Part shown: positions 46,319-57,130 of the stretch, in pieces
Layout: each line of letters begins with the position of its first letter
Numbering within the stretch: position 1 is the stretch's first letter
Origin: Scilla litardierei
Taxonomy: Eukaryota; Streptophyta; Magnoliopsida; Asparagales; Asparagaceae
Direction: 5' to 3'
DNA length: 64,000 nucleotides
NCBI GenBank assembly: GCA_030789695.1
Contig: CM061134.1
Span: 64,531,370-64,595,369 of the forward strand
Notes under the pieces: model-generated
What the model was told of the DNA's origin: nothing
Seen by the model: the letters and a program-made list of their open reading frames with translations, nothing else
Databases searched by the model: none
Made by a program: the position numbers and the translations under genes

Positions 46319-49300
46319 TGTAACGACCACTTTTCGTTGTACATTGTTCGTGCACGTGCTTTTGACCGTGCACGTGTTTATTTTAGACTTTGCTTAATTG
46401 TGAACACTTTGTTGTGATATGCCGTTGTGGGCGTCTCTGAGAGTATTAAATAGTGGCACTATTTTGGAACGACGTTTCTCGAGTCGTTTTCCCACAATTT
46501 AATCTTATTCGATGGGACGTTGCGATTTTCACTTTTGACGGGAGACGTTCCTATTTTTTAGCTTCGTCGTCTGACGTCGAAATCGAGATCCGCCTTCTTA
46601 GTTTCGTTTCTCTTGTCCGTGCGGTCGCCCCGGTATTTATCTTACAATTTTATGGCTCCGTTTAATCTACTTTCACTTTTTGCCCAACCTAATACAGGTT
46701 TAACCCTAAGTACACATAGCATCCTTCACCCAATAATTATTAATAATATTTACATCAGTAATGAACTTGGTCCTTGCCCTGGCCGTACGTTCACATGAGA
46801 GAGGGGGGGATATGCTACTGTTATATTAGAACATTTATAATAATAATTATGATAAATTAACCTACCACCTAGAGCCCATGTGCTGTCTTTGGGCAAGCCC
46901 ATCACCTAAGTTAACATATAGAAAGCCCTTCACGTACTGCCTTTCAAAGCCCACTTCATACAGACCAACACCTATTCAAATATTGTTTCAAACATCAACA
47001 AGCTCGTGACCCTGGCACCCTACTTTATTTAGGCCTAGGGCAACCCTATTTCCCTATAAACAATAATATATAACCTAGGGCAAGTTTTCTTTCCCAGCCT
47101 CTCAAAGTAGCCGCCGCCATCTATTTATCATTCACGGGACTTTCTCCAAGCGCCCAACGCAATTTCGCAGCGCCGTGCTCCTCCCCTTCGCGCGAACACA
47201 CAGCCCCGACGCCCCCTCTCTACCGTGTCTAGCCGCCGACCCCCCCGACGCTCAGCCTCTCCCCTCCGATCTCCGGAGCTCGGCGGCTGCGTCACCGCCC
47301 GCAGCTCGACCCCGCAACGGTTTTCTGCCGCCTGCACCTCGCAGCGACGGCCACGGGGCACGGCGACTTCCCCGGCGACTCTCCCCGCATCGTCAGCCCA
47401 GGCGCCGCACCTCAGCCCCAACGCTCGTCCGACCGCACAGCGCATCGCCGTCTCCCCCTCGCCACCACGGCCCCGCCTACCGCCGTGATCACCGCCGCGC
47501 TCCGCCTGAAGCCGTAAGCCACCGTGTTCTTCCTTGTTGTAGCACATCAGCACGCTCCACCTGTAGCGCTGCCTTTCCGCAAGCAAACCCTCGCCATGGC
47601 CTCTTCCCTCCGCACGGCGGCCTACTCCCGTCCGGCGTTGTCTTCTCCGCCGCCGCCACCGAGTGCCGTGGACTCAGCATCCCCACCTATAGGCAGTCCG
47701 CGCTCCCTTACTCCTGTACAGCTTTGGTTAGCTGCGAGTGGAAACGGGGAGGCAACACAAAACTGTGGGTTGCCTTCATGAACTACTCATGGCACGTGTG
47801 AACAGTAGATAGGGTATGTTGATATGAGGGTTCCTTCTAGTTGCTGCAAATTGATGGTTATGGGGTTGTCAATTTCTGTGCAAATCCTACCAAGTTTCTA
47901 ATTTTTGGCAGCTCATAATAACCATCTCCCTCTCACACCACATCCACTCCGGCCACCTCCACGAAGATCTCCGACAGCACTAGAACTGCCGCTGGCCTTC
48001 CGCTGCCCGCTGTCTGCGTTCTCCCGACGCCGTGGATCGTCGTACGCTTCCGCTAATCCAACCCCTGACGTCGCTACCCGACGTCAGTATAGCTCTCGCG
48101 TCGTGTGAGGGTATAAATCTGCACCGTAGGAACCCCAACCATCGCATGTTAATTCAAGATTAAAAACAATTACTTTTACTGCTTTGTAACTCACTAATCC
48201 AACTTAATAATACGGGACTGTAGGCTGATTGTTGGACCGAGCGTGGGAGCTCTGGAATTTGTGAATCTGTGATTGGACATTGAGTATTGTGATACCGGCA
48301 CGTATTTCAGGCAAGTGAAACTTGCTACCCTTGTTGTTTAGGCCGTGCTTAGGCCATTACCTTGTTTTAGCGTAAAAGAGACTAGACAGTGAAAGGATAG
48401 CTGTCTGGACGCTTTTGATCTAGCTTGACAACGAAGCTAGATCCGTCACCCTCATCATGCTTGTATGTCACGTTTAAATTCAATTAATGGTACGCAATTA
48501 TCTGTTCATATCATCCCTGCATCTTTGCCTGTCATGTTTAATTCCTATTAACGGTACGCGAATTAATTGTCATGTCATTGCATTCTTTAAGTGTTGCTGT
48601 GATTGCGTAGCTTCGCTACAATGCTTGTGTTCCTGGCTCGTGTTCCAGAAGCGAGCCATGTAGTTGGAAACCCCAACGCTCGATATTGAATTGTGAAATA
48701 GGAAAACAAGCTCCCGTGCGGGGCAACCCTGGCTCACTTGCTGGGCTCATATGCAGGGACCCTGGCTTGTTTACGTGTGGGATGGGGTAAGAGTTAAGCG
48801 GTCATTCAACTGGGAGTCTGCCTGATCCGCAACTGCAGTTGTAAGGCTTAAACTCTGGGTTTTGGGGTAGTTGTTAAGCGGCCACTCAGCGTGAATGCCA
48901 AACCGTTCAGCTGTAAGGCGTAAACATCTACAAACAACAGTGAAACGTGACTAGTGAAATGATTGAGATTGTTAGTAGCCTGGCTACTCTTGACTTGTCC
49001 CGATAATTGTTCTCTTGTACTTATTGTTTCACCATGTCTTGCTTGTTCACTCATGTTATAACTGCCATGTCATGCATACTATAACTGTTAGGTTGTTAGT
49101 TCGCCTTACTTTCAGTTTCCTTGCCCAAGTCTCTTGTAGACTTGCTGACATGTGTCCCTTTTCTCTTTTGGGTGTCACATGTTAGATTGTGAGCCAGAAT
49201 TGGTCGTCGAGGACGAACAGGTTGCAGGTGTTGAGTTCGAGGACATAGGAGACCAGTCCTAGAGCTCCTTCTAGCTGTGGTTGTTTTCTGCTTAGTCGTT

Positions 49301-49630
49301 GTTAGGTTGTCGGTGCGTAGCACCTCTCTTTTCTTGTTGATGTTATGTATTATGTTGGTCATGCCTTAGGCCTCTTTTCTGTCTCTTGTACTTTCCTTTT
49401 GATTCTTCTTTTAGCCTGGTGGCTTTTCTGGGATGTGTGAATTTATTTTTGGACGTTCTGAGATAATCTTATCTCTCTCTCTCTCTTTATTATTATTGTT
49501 GTTCTGTTCGCACTTGCAAGGACCTGCCAATTGAGATTTTATACGCTTATCAGACTGCAGCTTCACAGCTCCACGTCTGAGCGGACCTCCTCACGTCTCG
49601 CCTTCCATTTTAGGGAAGCGGGGTGTGACA
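46319..49630 (+). mobile_element. Solo LTR, 3312 bp, relative of the LARD LTR
   Basis: It begins TGTAACGACCACTTTTCGTT and ends GAAGCGGGGTGTGACA, like the LARD LTRs, and is flanked by the perfect duplication AATCG. It shares further blocks with them: GTGCACGTGCTTTTG, GAGAGTATTAAATAGTGGCA, GATCTAGCTTGACAACGAAG, GCCTGGTGGCTTTTCTG and TGAGCGGACCT. The middle (46680-47800) is unrelated and contains a GC-rich leader. No internal domain or second LTR is present, so the element was reduced by LTR-LTR recombination. It splits the RT of copia A. Confidence 0.85.
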
Positions 49631-49635
49631 AATCG

Positions 49636-50035
49636 TCTTCAGCAAAAGGACTCCCATGAGTACGACAACCCATCTACACAAGGATGAGAACGGAATAGAT
49701 GTATACGTTCGTCTATATCGAGGTATGATCGGTAGCTTACTTTATTTAACCGCTAGTAGGCCCGATATCATGTTTTCCGTATGATTGTGTGCTAGATATC
49801 AAGCTAGACCTAAGGCGTCACACTTGATTGCGGTTAAACGAATATTTCATTATCTCAATCAGTATCTAGATTATGGGTTACTTTACCCTAAATCTAGAAC
49901 ATATGAGTTAATCTAATTTAGTGATGCTGACTTTGTCGGATGCAAATCCGATAGGAAAAGTACTAATGTCACTTACCATTTTCTAGGAAATTCCTTAGTC
50001 TCTTGGTTTTCCAAGAAACAGAACTCGGTATCATT
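49636..50035 (+). pseudogene. Copia A RT end and RNase H start
   Basis: It continues the RT interrupted at 46314: GMIGSLLYLTASRPDIMFSV (near 49716), then ARYQARPKASHL, FSDADFVGC and SLVSWFSKKQNSVSF. The D-A-D of SDADFVGC is the RNase H active-site start. The match breaks at 50036, where the LTR of copia B begins, so the rest of RNase H is missing. A stop-free frame is kept for most of the segment with one shift near 49785. Confidence 0.8.
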
Positions 50036-52287
50036 TGTAGAGAAATGTATGCCCTCGTGGCTATTTATCTTAATAAACATCTTGTTCAATAAATGAAAGT
50101 ATTCTTTCTGGTAAAAAGTATTACTTGGATTATTCCCTTGGATTCAAAGTTAGGTCACACATGTTTCGTAATGTAGATTACGATTATGAGAAATGTCTGG
50201 CCGATAGTAGCTTGAATCTTAAATGCGTTCGTGGTCATAGATGTGTCAAGATCAGGGATATCAGCACATCGGACAGACCATTGCGTCTTAGTCTGGTTGG
50301 TCTCATAACCATGCGACTTGGCAAAGTCGGAGACAGGACGCATGTGCTCACTAACGAATGAGTCCACTGAACGACCCAAACAAAGAGTTATTAAATGGTT
50401 CAACATTCACTAATCTATCATTAATAACTCTAAGTGATAATATGTAAGTTGGTCCTTAGGACTTGAGATCATTGTATGAAGCTATGTGTGAACAGTGTCA
50501 CTTAGGTCTATAGATCTAGCTTCGAAGCTAGGCCTGCTGAAAGATCTTAAGCTGGGTGACACTCGAAGCATATGAGCTAAGTAGTGATCAACAGAGGATT
50601 CGTCTCTTCCGTGAATGGGAAGTTAGTGTCACAGGTTAGTACGGCTCTCGGTAAAACCTTGGCCAAGGTATGTTGTAGCATGTACAATGTGTATGTACCA
50701 GAGACCGACGTATACTAACCACTGCTGGCTAATGGGGTTGATAGAGTACCATACCCTAGGCTAGACAAGTGACATAGTAATGACGAAGGGACTAAAACTG
50801 CGGAAATCATCACAGTCACAGTCAGAGTGATCCCGTCGGCATTCTTGCCAACGAGCCAATCACGTAATCGATGATCCTGAAATAGGGACGACACCTACTG
50901 CTATGGTCACTGTCATCTTGAGACTTCGAGTCTCGGCCTGTAGTAAGGGTCAGGCTGTAGGGTCTCACACCGAGTAACATTCACGTCGTAGTAACAGATA
51001 GATTGTATAGAGGAAATCATAAGATGAAATGAGAATGTTAAATTCACAAGTTGGTTGTGAATTTGGAGCATTTGGGAGTGGAGGGGATTTCGTGAGGAAT
51101 CCAGAGGATCAAACCGTGTAGGAATCGAAGCTCGGATGAGCCCAGAAACGCAAGAAAGGCGCAAAGGAAAGTGGGATAAACCCACTAAGCTAAAACGGGC
51201 GTGTCCCGCTGCTCACAACGGGCGCAGCCCGCTGGGAGCAGCTGGCGCGGCCCGCTGACCTAGCGGGCCCGCCCGCTGGGTGCAGCGGACGCAGCCCGAT
51301 GGAAACAGCGGGCTGCGCGCCCGCGCGGGTGTGCCCAGTTGCCTAAGGCGGGCGCGCCCGCTAAGCCTAGCGGGCCGCCTGCAACTTAAGTCGTTTCATT
51401 AGGGTTTAAGTGAAACCCTTGACGGCTACGAAACATGGGTTTTTGCTCAACTTTGAGCAATTGTTTGAGGGGTCAAACGAACTCGGATTTCGTCGTTGTT
51501 TGTTCCTACGCGTTCACCATTGCTAGCCCTTCGAAATGATAACTTGTATCATCTCTGAAGCTCAATGGTGAGTGAGGATTAATTAATTAAAGTTAGACTT
51601 TGTGAAAGCTATTCTAACTTAATTAAATTAAATCCTAAAACCTCTTCCTAGCTTTTGTCCCACATTGCTCATGACAAAAGAAGCGGAGCCGGCCTCCTAT
51701 ATAAATAGGTGGGCACTCCCTTCTTTGCAACTCGCACCAAGTCACCGATTAAGGAGCTCCGAAATATTTGAGCAAACTTAATCGAGACTTAAATTTATTC
51801 TCTCCCTCTATAAATTTTCTTGTCCTCCTACCGAGTCCTAGCAAGGCAACGGGGAGGTCCGAATCTGATTCGGAAGTCTACGACGCGGGTTTACTCAAGT
51901 GAAACTTTCTACGGCTAGTGATGGGCTTGGAGGCAAGGTGCGCTTCGGAGCTGATCCAGTTCGCGAGGAGGAGCGACACAACGCGGTTCGGGAGGCAGCT
52001 CATATCATGGAGCACAAGACGGCGCGGAACATCTTGCCTGCTCCAGGTCAAGATTCCGGGTGAGTCAATTTAATATGCATTTAGGTTAAATTAGTAGTTA
52101 GAACTTTCTCGAGTTGGTCAGACCCAACTCGAGTCAGTAGATTTCCTGGCTTAGGGAATTTTTCCTTAGGGCTATATTTATTAAATAGTTTAATAAATTA
52201 TTTTTCCGCTGTTTATTTTATTTTGTTCGTCCGACTTAGGACGAATAATTTTAAAATTAGCTCTAAGAGACCTTGAAAATCCCTACA
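50036..52287 (+). repeat. 5' LTR of copia element B
   Basis: Ends TGTAGAGAAATG and AATCCCTACA. It is 2252 bp, long for copia. A GC-rich island at 51190-51385 consists of imperfect palindromes such as CGGGCGCAGCCCGCTG and GCGGGCGCGCCCGC. A TATATAAATAG box lies at about 51699-51709. Confidence 0.7.
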
Positions 52288-52288
52288 G

Positions 52289-52300
52289 TGGTATCAGAGC
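52289..52300 (+). promoter_or_regulatory. Primer-binding site, initiator tRNA-Met
   Basis: TGGTATCAGAGC, one nucleotide after the LTR end at 52287. Confidence 0.9.
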
Positions 52301-53445
52301 CAGATCTACTCTTTTCTTATACTACTTTTTTAAACTGCATGTTTTAATTATGTGATAATTAGGATTAATGGCTATTCTTGTTTTATTTTGATGACACAAG
52401 AAGGACTTGCTAGGTTAGCCATTAATATTAATCTCAAATTTTATAAGATAAATTTTGACACCATGCAAATTTTAAATTGTTTAAAATTGCCTTATGGACT
52501 ATTAGGATAGCCATTAAAAGTTTTTCCTCAAATTTTATGTGATAATCTTTGAAACTCTGCTTTGACTTAAATTGTGTAAGTATACCTATTGGACGATTAG
52601 GGTAGCAGCGCATATTTTTCAAATCCTTATAGTTGATAAGGACTTAATAAAAATCGTCTAACAAACCCAAAAATTTTGAATTTTAGGGATCCACTAGTTG
52701 ATAAGGATTAACTAGTTTTAACTAAAAGCCATTTAGTTGTTTGGACAAACATAGAATTGATGAAAACAACTTCAATGGATCATGATGTCGATCAATGTGC
52801 TGGCTAAGTTTGCTGGACCAACCTAGCTAGTCTGGGTAACAAGTGGTCCTGGCTTAGTCAATTCCCTGGCCGCGTCCGCTAGACCGCAAGGTGTCGATTC
52901 ATGACTGTGTAAAATCCATCGACTATACCTAAGTCAATACGATAATAAATCTTGTTCAAGATAAATCGTAGCCCTCCTTGTTTTAGTAGTTGGCAACTGT
53001 AAGAAACATATTACGGTTGTTGAGCTACACTCAAGCCATGACATGTCAATCTTATAGAAACCGATTTCTTGATAAACATCTTGACCTGACTAAAACCGTT
53101 GTCTCATCCTCCGAGCATCGGCATAAGTCTAATCAAGAATGTAGTCTAAGTCCTAACCCAAACCGACGTGTCGTGCATACACCGAGCGACGGAGCAAGTC
53201 AGGCTAGACACGAAAACAAGGGCCGACTAGGCTAGCCATTGTGATCCGGATGAGCACACTCATGATCACGAATGACTAGGGGTAAAATCGAATAGGGAGT
53301 CATATTCGATATGAGCGACAAAGAGTTCGTCTACCTACAGCCGAGTCGAACGACTTGTTGAGCTACACTCAAGGTCGGGTGACTCAAGGTTGTTAGATTC
53401 ATGCTCCCATTTAATAATGTTTTGGCTTAAACGATCTATATATTA
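52301..53445 (+). other. Copia B leader, gag missing
   Basis: No gag reading frame or zinc knuckle is recognisable. Frames are short and closed. Either the leader is long or the gag gene is deleted or decayed. Confidence 0.5.
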
Positions 53446-54948
53446 ATGGGAGAGTATAATTGGATAAAAACCATTCTAATTATGTTTCAAAAATATTTTG
53501 AACACATGCTAATTAGGAGTTCTAATGTTTGCAGCATGACGAGTAAGGTAAATAATATCCGAGATAAGAACTTATTAACTGGTTATAAAATTAATAGTGA
53601 CTGGTCTAAGAAATCTATAGCAGAAAGGGAACAAATGAAGGAAGGGCAAGTTTATGCCTTAACTTCTAAAATGCAAAGTGTAGTTCTTTCAGTTAATTCT
53701 AATGCATGGGTGTTAGACACCGGTGTAGGTTCTCATATCTGTAACCAGTTACAAAGAATGAGAATCATTAGAAAACTTGAAAAGAATGAGATAATTCTCC
53801 AAGTCGGAAACGCAGCAAATGTTGATGTTGTAGCCGTAGGAGATCTTAAACACACATTAGCTGGTGGAGCTAACTTGCTTTTGAAGCAATGTTACTATAT
53901 CCCAAATTTCCTATGCAATATTATATCTGTCTCAGCTTTGGCTAAAGATGGTTATAATTTTACTATCAGCGGAAATGTCATGAACATTGCCCTTGATGGA
54001 AAGTTGCTAGGTTTTGGGACACTCAGTAATGGAATATACACTTTGAGCAATGAGGTTGTATTAAACGTTAATGCAAGAAAACGTAAGGAATCTACTTTTA
54101 ATGAAATCTATCTTTGGCATTGTAGACTAGGACATATCGGAGAGAAGAGACTCAGCAAGTTACATAAAGAGGGGCTCTTGGGCCTCTCGAATTATGAGTC
54201 ATTCGACACTTGTGAGTCTTGCCTCAAAGGTAAGATGGCCAAAACTCCTTTTGCAAGTCAAGGGGAGAGAGTTATCGAACTCTTGGGTCTAGTACATTCC
54301 GATGTATGTGGACCCATGTCTACATTAGCCAAAGGTGGATTTTCATATTTCGTCACGTTTACTGACGATCACTCAAGATTTGGACATGTGTTCTTGATGA
54401 AACATAAGTCCGAAACCTTTGAGCGATTCAAAGAGTACCGTGTCGAAGTCGAAAACCAGACTGGAAAAAGTATTAAGATTCTTCGATCAGATCGAGGATG
54501 AGAATACTTAGGCCATGAATTCCTTACTTACTTAAAAGAGAATGGGATTCTCTCTCTGGTCACTCCTCCTTACACACCTCAACATAACGGTGTATCAGAA
54601 AGGAGAAACCGGACCTTGTTAAACATGGTACGGTCTATGTTAAGTGAAGCTGAGTTAATCACTTCCCTCTGGGGCTATGCCCTGGAAACTGCTATATACA
54701 TTCTAAATAAAGTTCCGTCAAGATCTGTGCATTTGACACCATATCAGATATGGACCGAGAAGAAACCCAGCCTTAATCACTTGAAGGTATGGGGTTGTCC
54801 TGCATATGTCAAAAGGCAAAATCCAGACAAACTGGAAGACAGATCTATACTGTGTAAATTCATAGGGTACCCGAGACATTCATTAGGTTATGTCTTTTAC
54901 CATCCAGAACAACAAAAGATTGTTGTCCTCAATGTGTGTATGATATAA
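53446..54948 (+). pseudogene. Copia B protease-integrase
   Basis: Residues 1-70 lack family features. The protease active site D91-T-G (WVLDTGVGSHIC) is intact. Integrase zinc ligands are H225, H230, C256 and C259. The catalytic D286 (VHSDVCGP) and D349 (ILRSDRG) are present. A TGA at 54499-54501 follows immediately, where the family has G-G-E-Y. The frame continues past it with TPPYTPQHNGVSERRNRTLL, containing the catalytic Glu, then LWGYALETAIYILN and GYPRHSLGYVFYHP. The homology ends at about 54930 in the chromodomain-free C-terminus. Better preserved than copia A, with one stop in about 500 codons. Confidence 0.8.
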
Positions 54949-55552
54949 ATAGAGGACAACAACCAGATGGAGAGGGCCACTCAACAAAATAGTTTCTCTC
55001 CTCCAAGCTTAAAAATCACATAAAAATTAGGAAGAGAGGCGAAATAAGCACCAAAAATAAGGGTGGGCATGGATGATAAATAGTGGGTTGGGTGTAAAAG
55101 ATAATTGAGCCATCATATGGGGTGAATTTATTAAACTAAAAAAATATAAAATCCTATACGGTCCTCTCGTTGTTGAGAGGATTCGTGATTATTGAAAGCA
55201 TAAATTACTACACTACTGGATTGATATCACATATAGCAAAAGGCAGATCCAGTATCGTTGCTGGTGCAGGCAACTGCTCCAACTGCTCCTTCTGTGGCTC
55301 TGCCAGACGCATGTGTCCACGGACTCCATCAGACTCTAGCAATGAGGCTCCCAGCATCTCCCCAAGGACTCCACCTGTACCCTGCAAGAGATAAGCCACA
55401 TCAATCTGATGTGGATAATTTTTCCCCAAAATAAATGTATTCCAAAGAGGGTCATCAACACAAGTATTTAAAATTAAGCATGGTTGACAACACTTCCCTA
55501 GAAATAAATCTCTATGCTCGTGCACCACGTCGATCAACTCCTCGTTGTTTTC
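54949..55552. other. Junction region, nothing recognised
   Basis: Sequence between truncated copia B and the minus-strand gag. A small hairpin GTCCTCTCGTTG/TTGAGAGGATTC is at 55160-55185. The minus frame at 55208-55537 is open for 109 codons but matches nothing recognised. It could be the continuation of the gag-type ORF after a frameshift. Confidence 0.4.
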
Positions 55553-56990
55553 CTATGGTTCCTCAGGTAACTTAGGCATAATAGAGTGGGTCTCGTTAGA
55601 ATGCTCCTCCTTATCGTCAGACTCATCCCAGCGCACCTCCTGATCATATTCAACAGCATCCATGTGTGCTAACTCCTCGCTCTCCTCCTCGTATACGTCC
55701 CGTTGTACCTCTTGATCATATGTATGTGTATCCTGCAAAAGGTGCAATGAGTCACCGAAATCTGAATCATAATAAACATCATACACAGGAGGGGAATCAA
55801 ATGTAAAGGGCGAGGAAGTGAAGAGATCTCCCTGAAGGGGAGCAGTAAGCTCTGGTGGGTGGTCCTCAGAGTCAGTGGAAGGACAAGGTGGTTGCAGAAG
55901 CTCTAAAGGAGGAGGGTGATACTCGGGATCCTCATGAATGGCTGTGTCCTCGTCCCGACGCACGACCTCCTCGGCAAAAGTCTCTGGCTCCGCATGCAAT
56001 ATGTAAAATAAATATAGCTCGGCCTCCTCGCGATGCACTGCTTTGGCCTCCTCCTCGGGTTCCTCTGGTATGGTAGGCAAAGTGAATTTCATCTTCTCCT
56101 TTCTACACCTATGTCTTCGTTTCTGTCCTGGAACTTGAGGCACCTGATTGCATGGCTTGGCCCTCTCAATAGTAGGTGCAGGTGGTTCTATGGGCTCCTG
56201 TATCTCGGACACGGAATAAAAGTGGGTCTTGTGCCCCTCAACTAGAGCGCAGACTCCATCATCAATTGTGCCTGTGGAAGAGATACGATGAGTAATAAAC
56301 TTTTGAAATCCAAGTTTAAAAGGGTCACCTTCCGTTATCGTTAATGGACCGGAGCATTAAACTGCGTCTACGATGCTTCTCAAGAAGTCCATATATGTGT
56401 CCTCCTCTGACAGCTCAGATGTCTCTATTTGTGGAGTGTTAATAGTGTAAAGGTGGATATGATCACCTTCAAGTGAAGCATACACTCCATCGATGATAGG
56501 ACCTGCATCAGATACATTAGCCATAACAAAGTCGATGAATGCTTGGTCGGATGGTTTACCTACCGTAACGGTTAGCGAACCGGTAGATCGAGCATCATCT
56601 ATCATTTGCTCTAAGGTTGCTGCCAACTGCAGATCACTGAACTTTTCCACTTGCATCCTCTTCATAAACTCACGTGAGGGTCCCTTTAGTCTTCCAGCAA
56701 AGATATCAAATAGCCTGGAACCATCCCACTCATGGTCTGACTCCGTATGGAACATCCCTAACATTCTTTCGAACTTGCACAATGCTTCTCTGAAGGACTC
56801 TCCATCAGCCTGATAGAATGTAGCGAGTTATATATAGGATCGTATAGAACCCGGTCGCATTCTTGGAAGCACCATCGCTGCATCAACTGTACATGATCAA
56901 GCAAAGTAAACAACCTGGAAAAGACGTCAGTGGTACAAAGAGAGATAAAGATAATAGTAATAGCAGGTGGCGGGGAAAAATCTCTCTCCA
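55553..56990 (-). pseudogene. Gypsy-type Gag with duplicated module
   Basis: Reading down the minus strand: a gag-like entry (ECDRVLYDPIYNSL), a one-base frameshift near 56827, then TFYQADGESFREALCKFERM, GSRLFDIFAGRLKGPSREFM and LAATLEQMIDDARSTGS. Two similar modules follow. Each has (T/S)GxLT(V/I)T, a hydrophobic helix, IDDGV or IIDGV, a LEG/VEG step and (H)LYTI or HFYSV (56590-56410 and 56350-56185). A TAA at 56357-56359 lies between them in the same frame. A long acidic Glu/Pro-rich tail runs to 55553. Position directly downstream of a tRNA-Asp primer site, and the GESFREAL motif, support Gag of a gypsy element, probably Athila-like. No protease or RT follows. Function of the module is unknown. 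Confidence 0.55.
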
Positions 56991-57106
56991 ATTTTATTTA
57001 TTTATTTATTTATTTTTATTTTTATTTTGTTTTTTTGTTTTGCTTTGTTTTTTAAAGCAATCTAATCAACCTAATTGTAGTAAATAGATAATATGGCGAA
57101 ACGCCT

Positions 57107-57123
57107 CCCCGACAACGGCGACA
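57107..57123 (-). promoter_or_regulatory. Primer-binding site, tRNA-Asp type
   Basis: The minus strand reads TGTCGCCGTTGTCGGGG, matching the TGGCGCCGTTGCCGGGG complement of the tRNA-Asp 3' end with two mismatches. This is the usual site in plant Athila/Tat gypsy elements. Confidence 0.75.
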
Positions 57124-57130
57124 TAAACTT

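Larger units (their letters stand above)
40209..50035 (+). mobile_element. SIRE-like copia element A, decayed and interrupted
   Basis: 5' LTR 40209-41553, initiator tRNA-Met primer site, gag with zinc knuckle, a long gag extension, protease, integrase, RT and the start of RNase H, in copia order (integrase before RT). The integrase text HLDLFGPT and the extended coiled-coil gag fit the SIRE/Maximus lineage. Assignment is by recognition. The element is split by the solo LTR 46319-49630 and broken off in RNase H by copia element B at 50036. Its 3' end and 3' LTR are not in the window. Several in-frame stops and frameshifts make it non-autonomous. Confidence 0.8.
50036..54948 (+). mobile_element. 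Copia element B, 3'-truncated
   Basis: LTR 50036-52287 (TGTAG...CTACA), primer site 52289-52300, protease-integrase reading frame to 54948. RT, RNase H, polypurine tract and 3' LTR are absent. The next sequence is a minus-strand gypsy fragment. It is inserted in the RNase H region of copia A. TCATT at 50031-50035 is the presumed left target duplication, whose partner cannot be seen. Confidence 0.75.

Noticed and set aside
47128..47801. ORFs up to 208 codons in the solo LTR
   Set aside because: Same GC-rich leader effect. Open on both strands, with no domain and no introns or codon bias visible.
54949..55552. 3' half (RT/RNase H) of copia B
   Set aside because: No RT motif is present after 54948. 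The next recognisable sequence is the minus-strand gag, so copia B is truncated.
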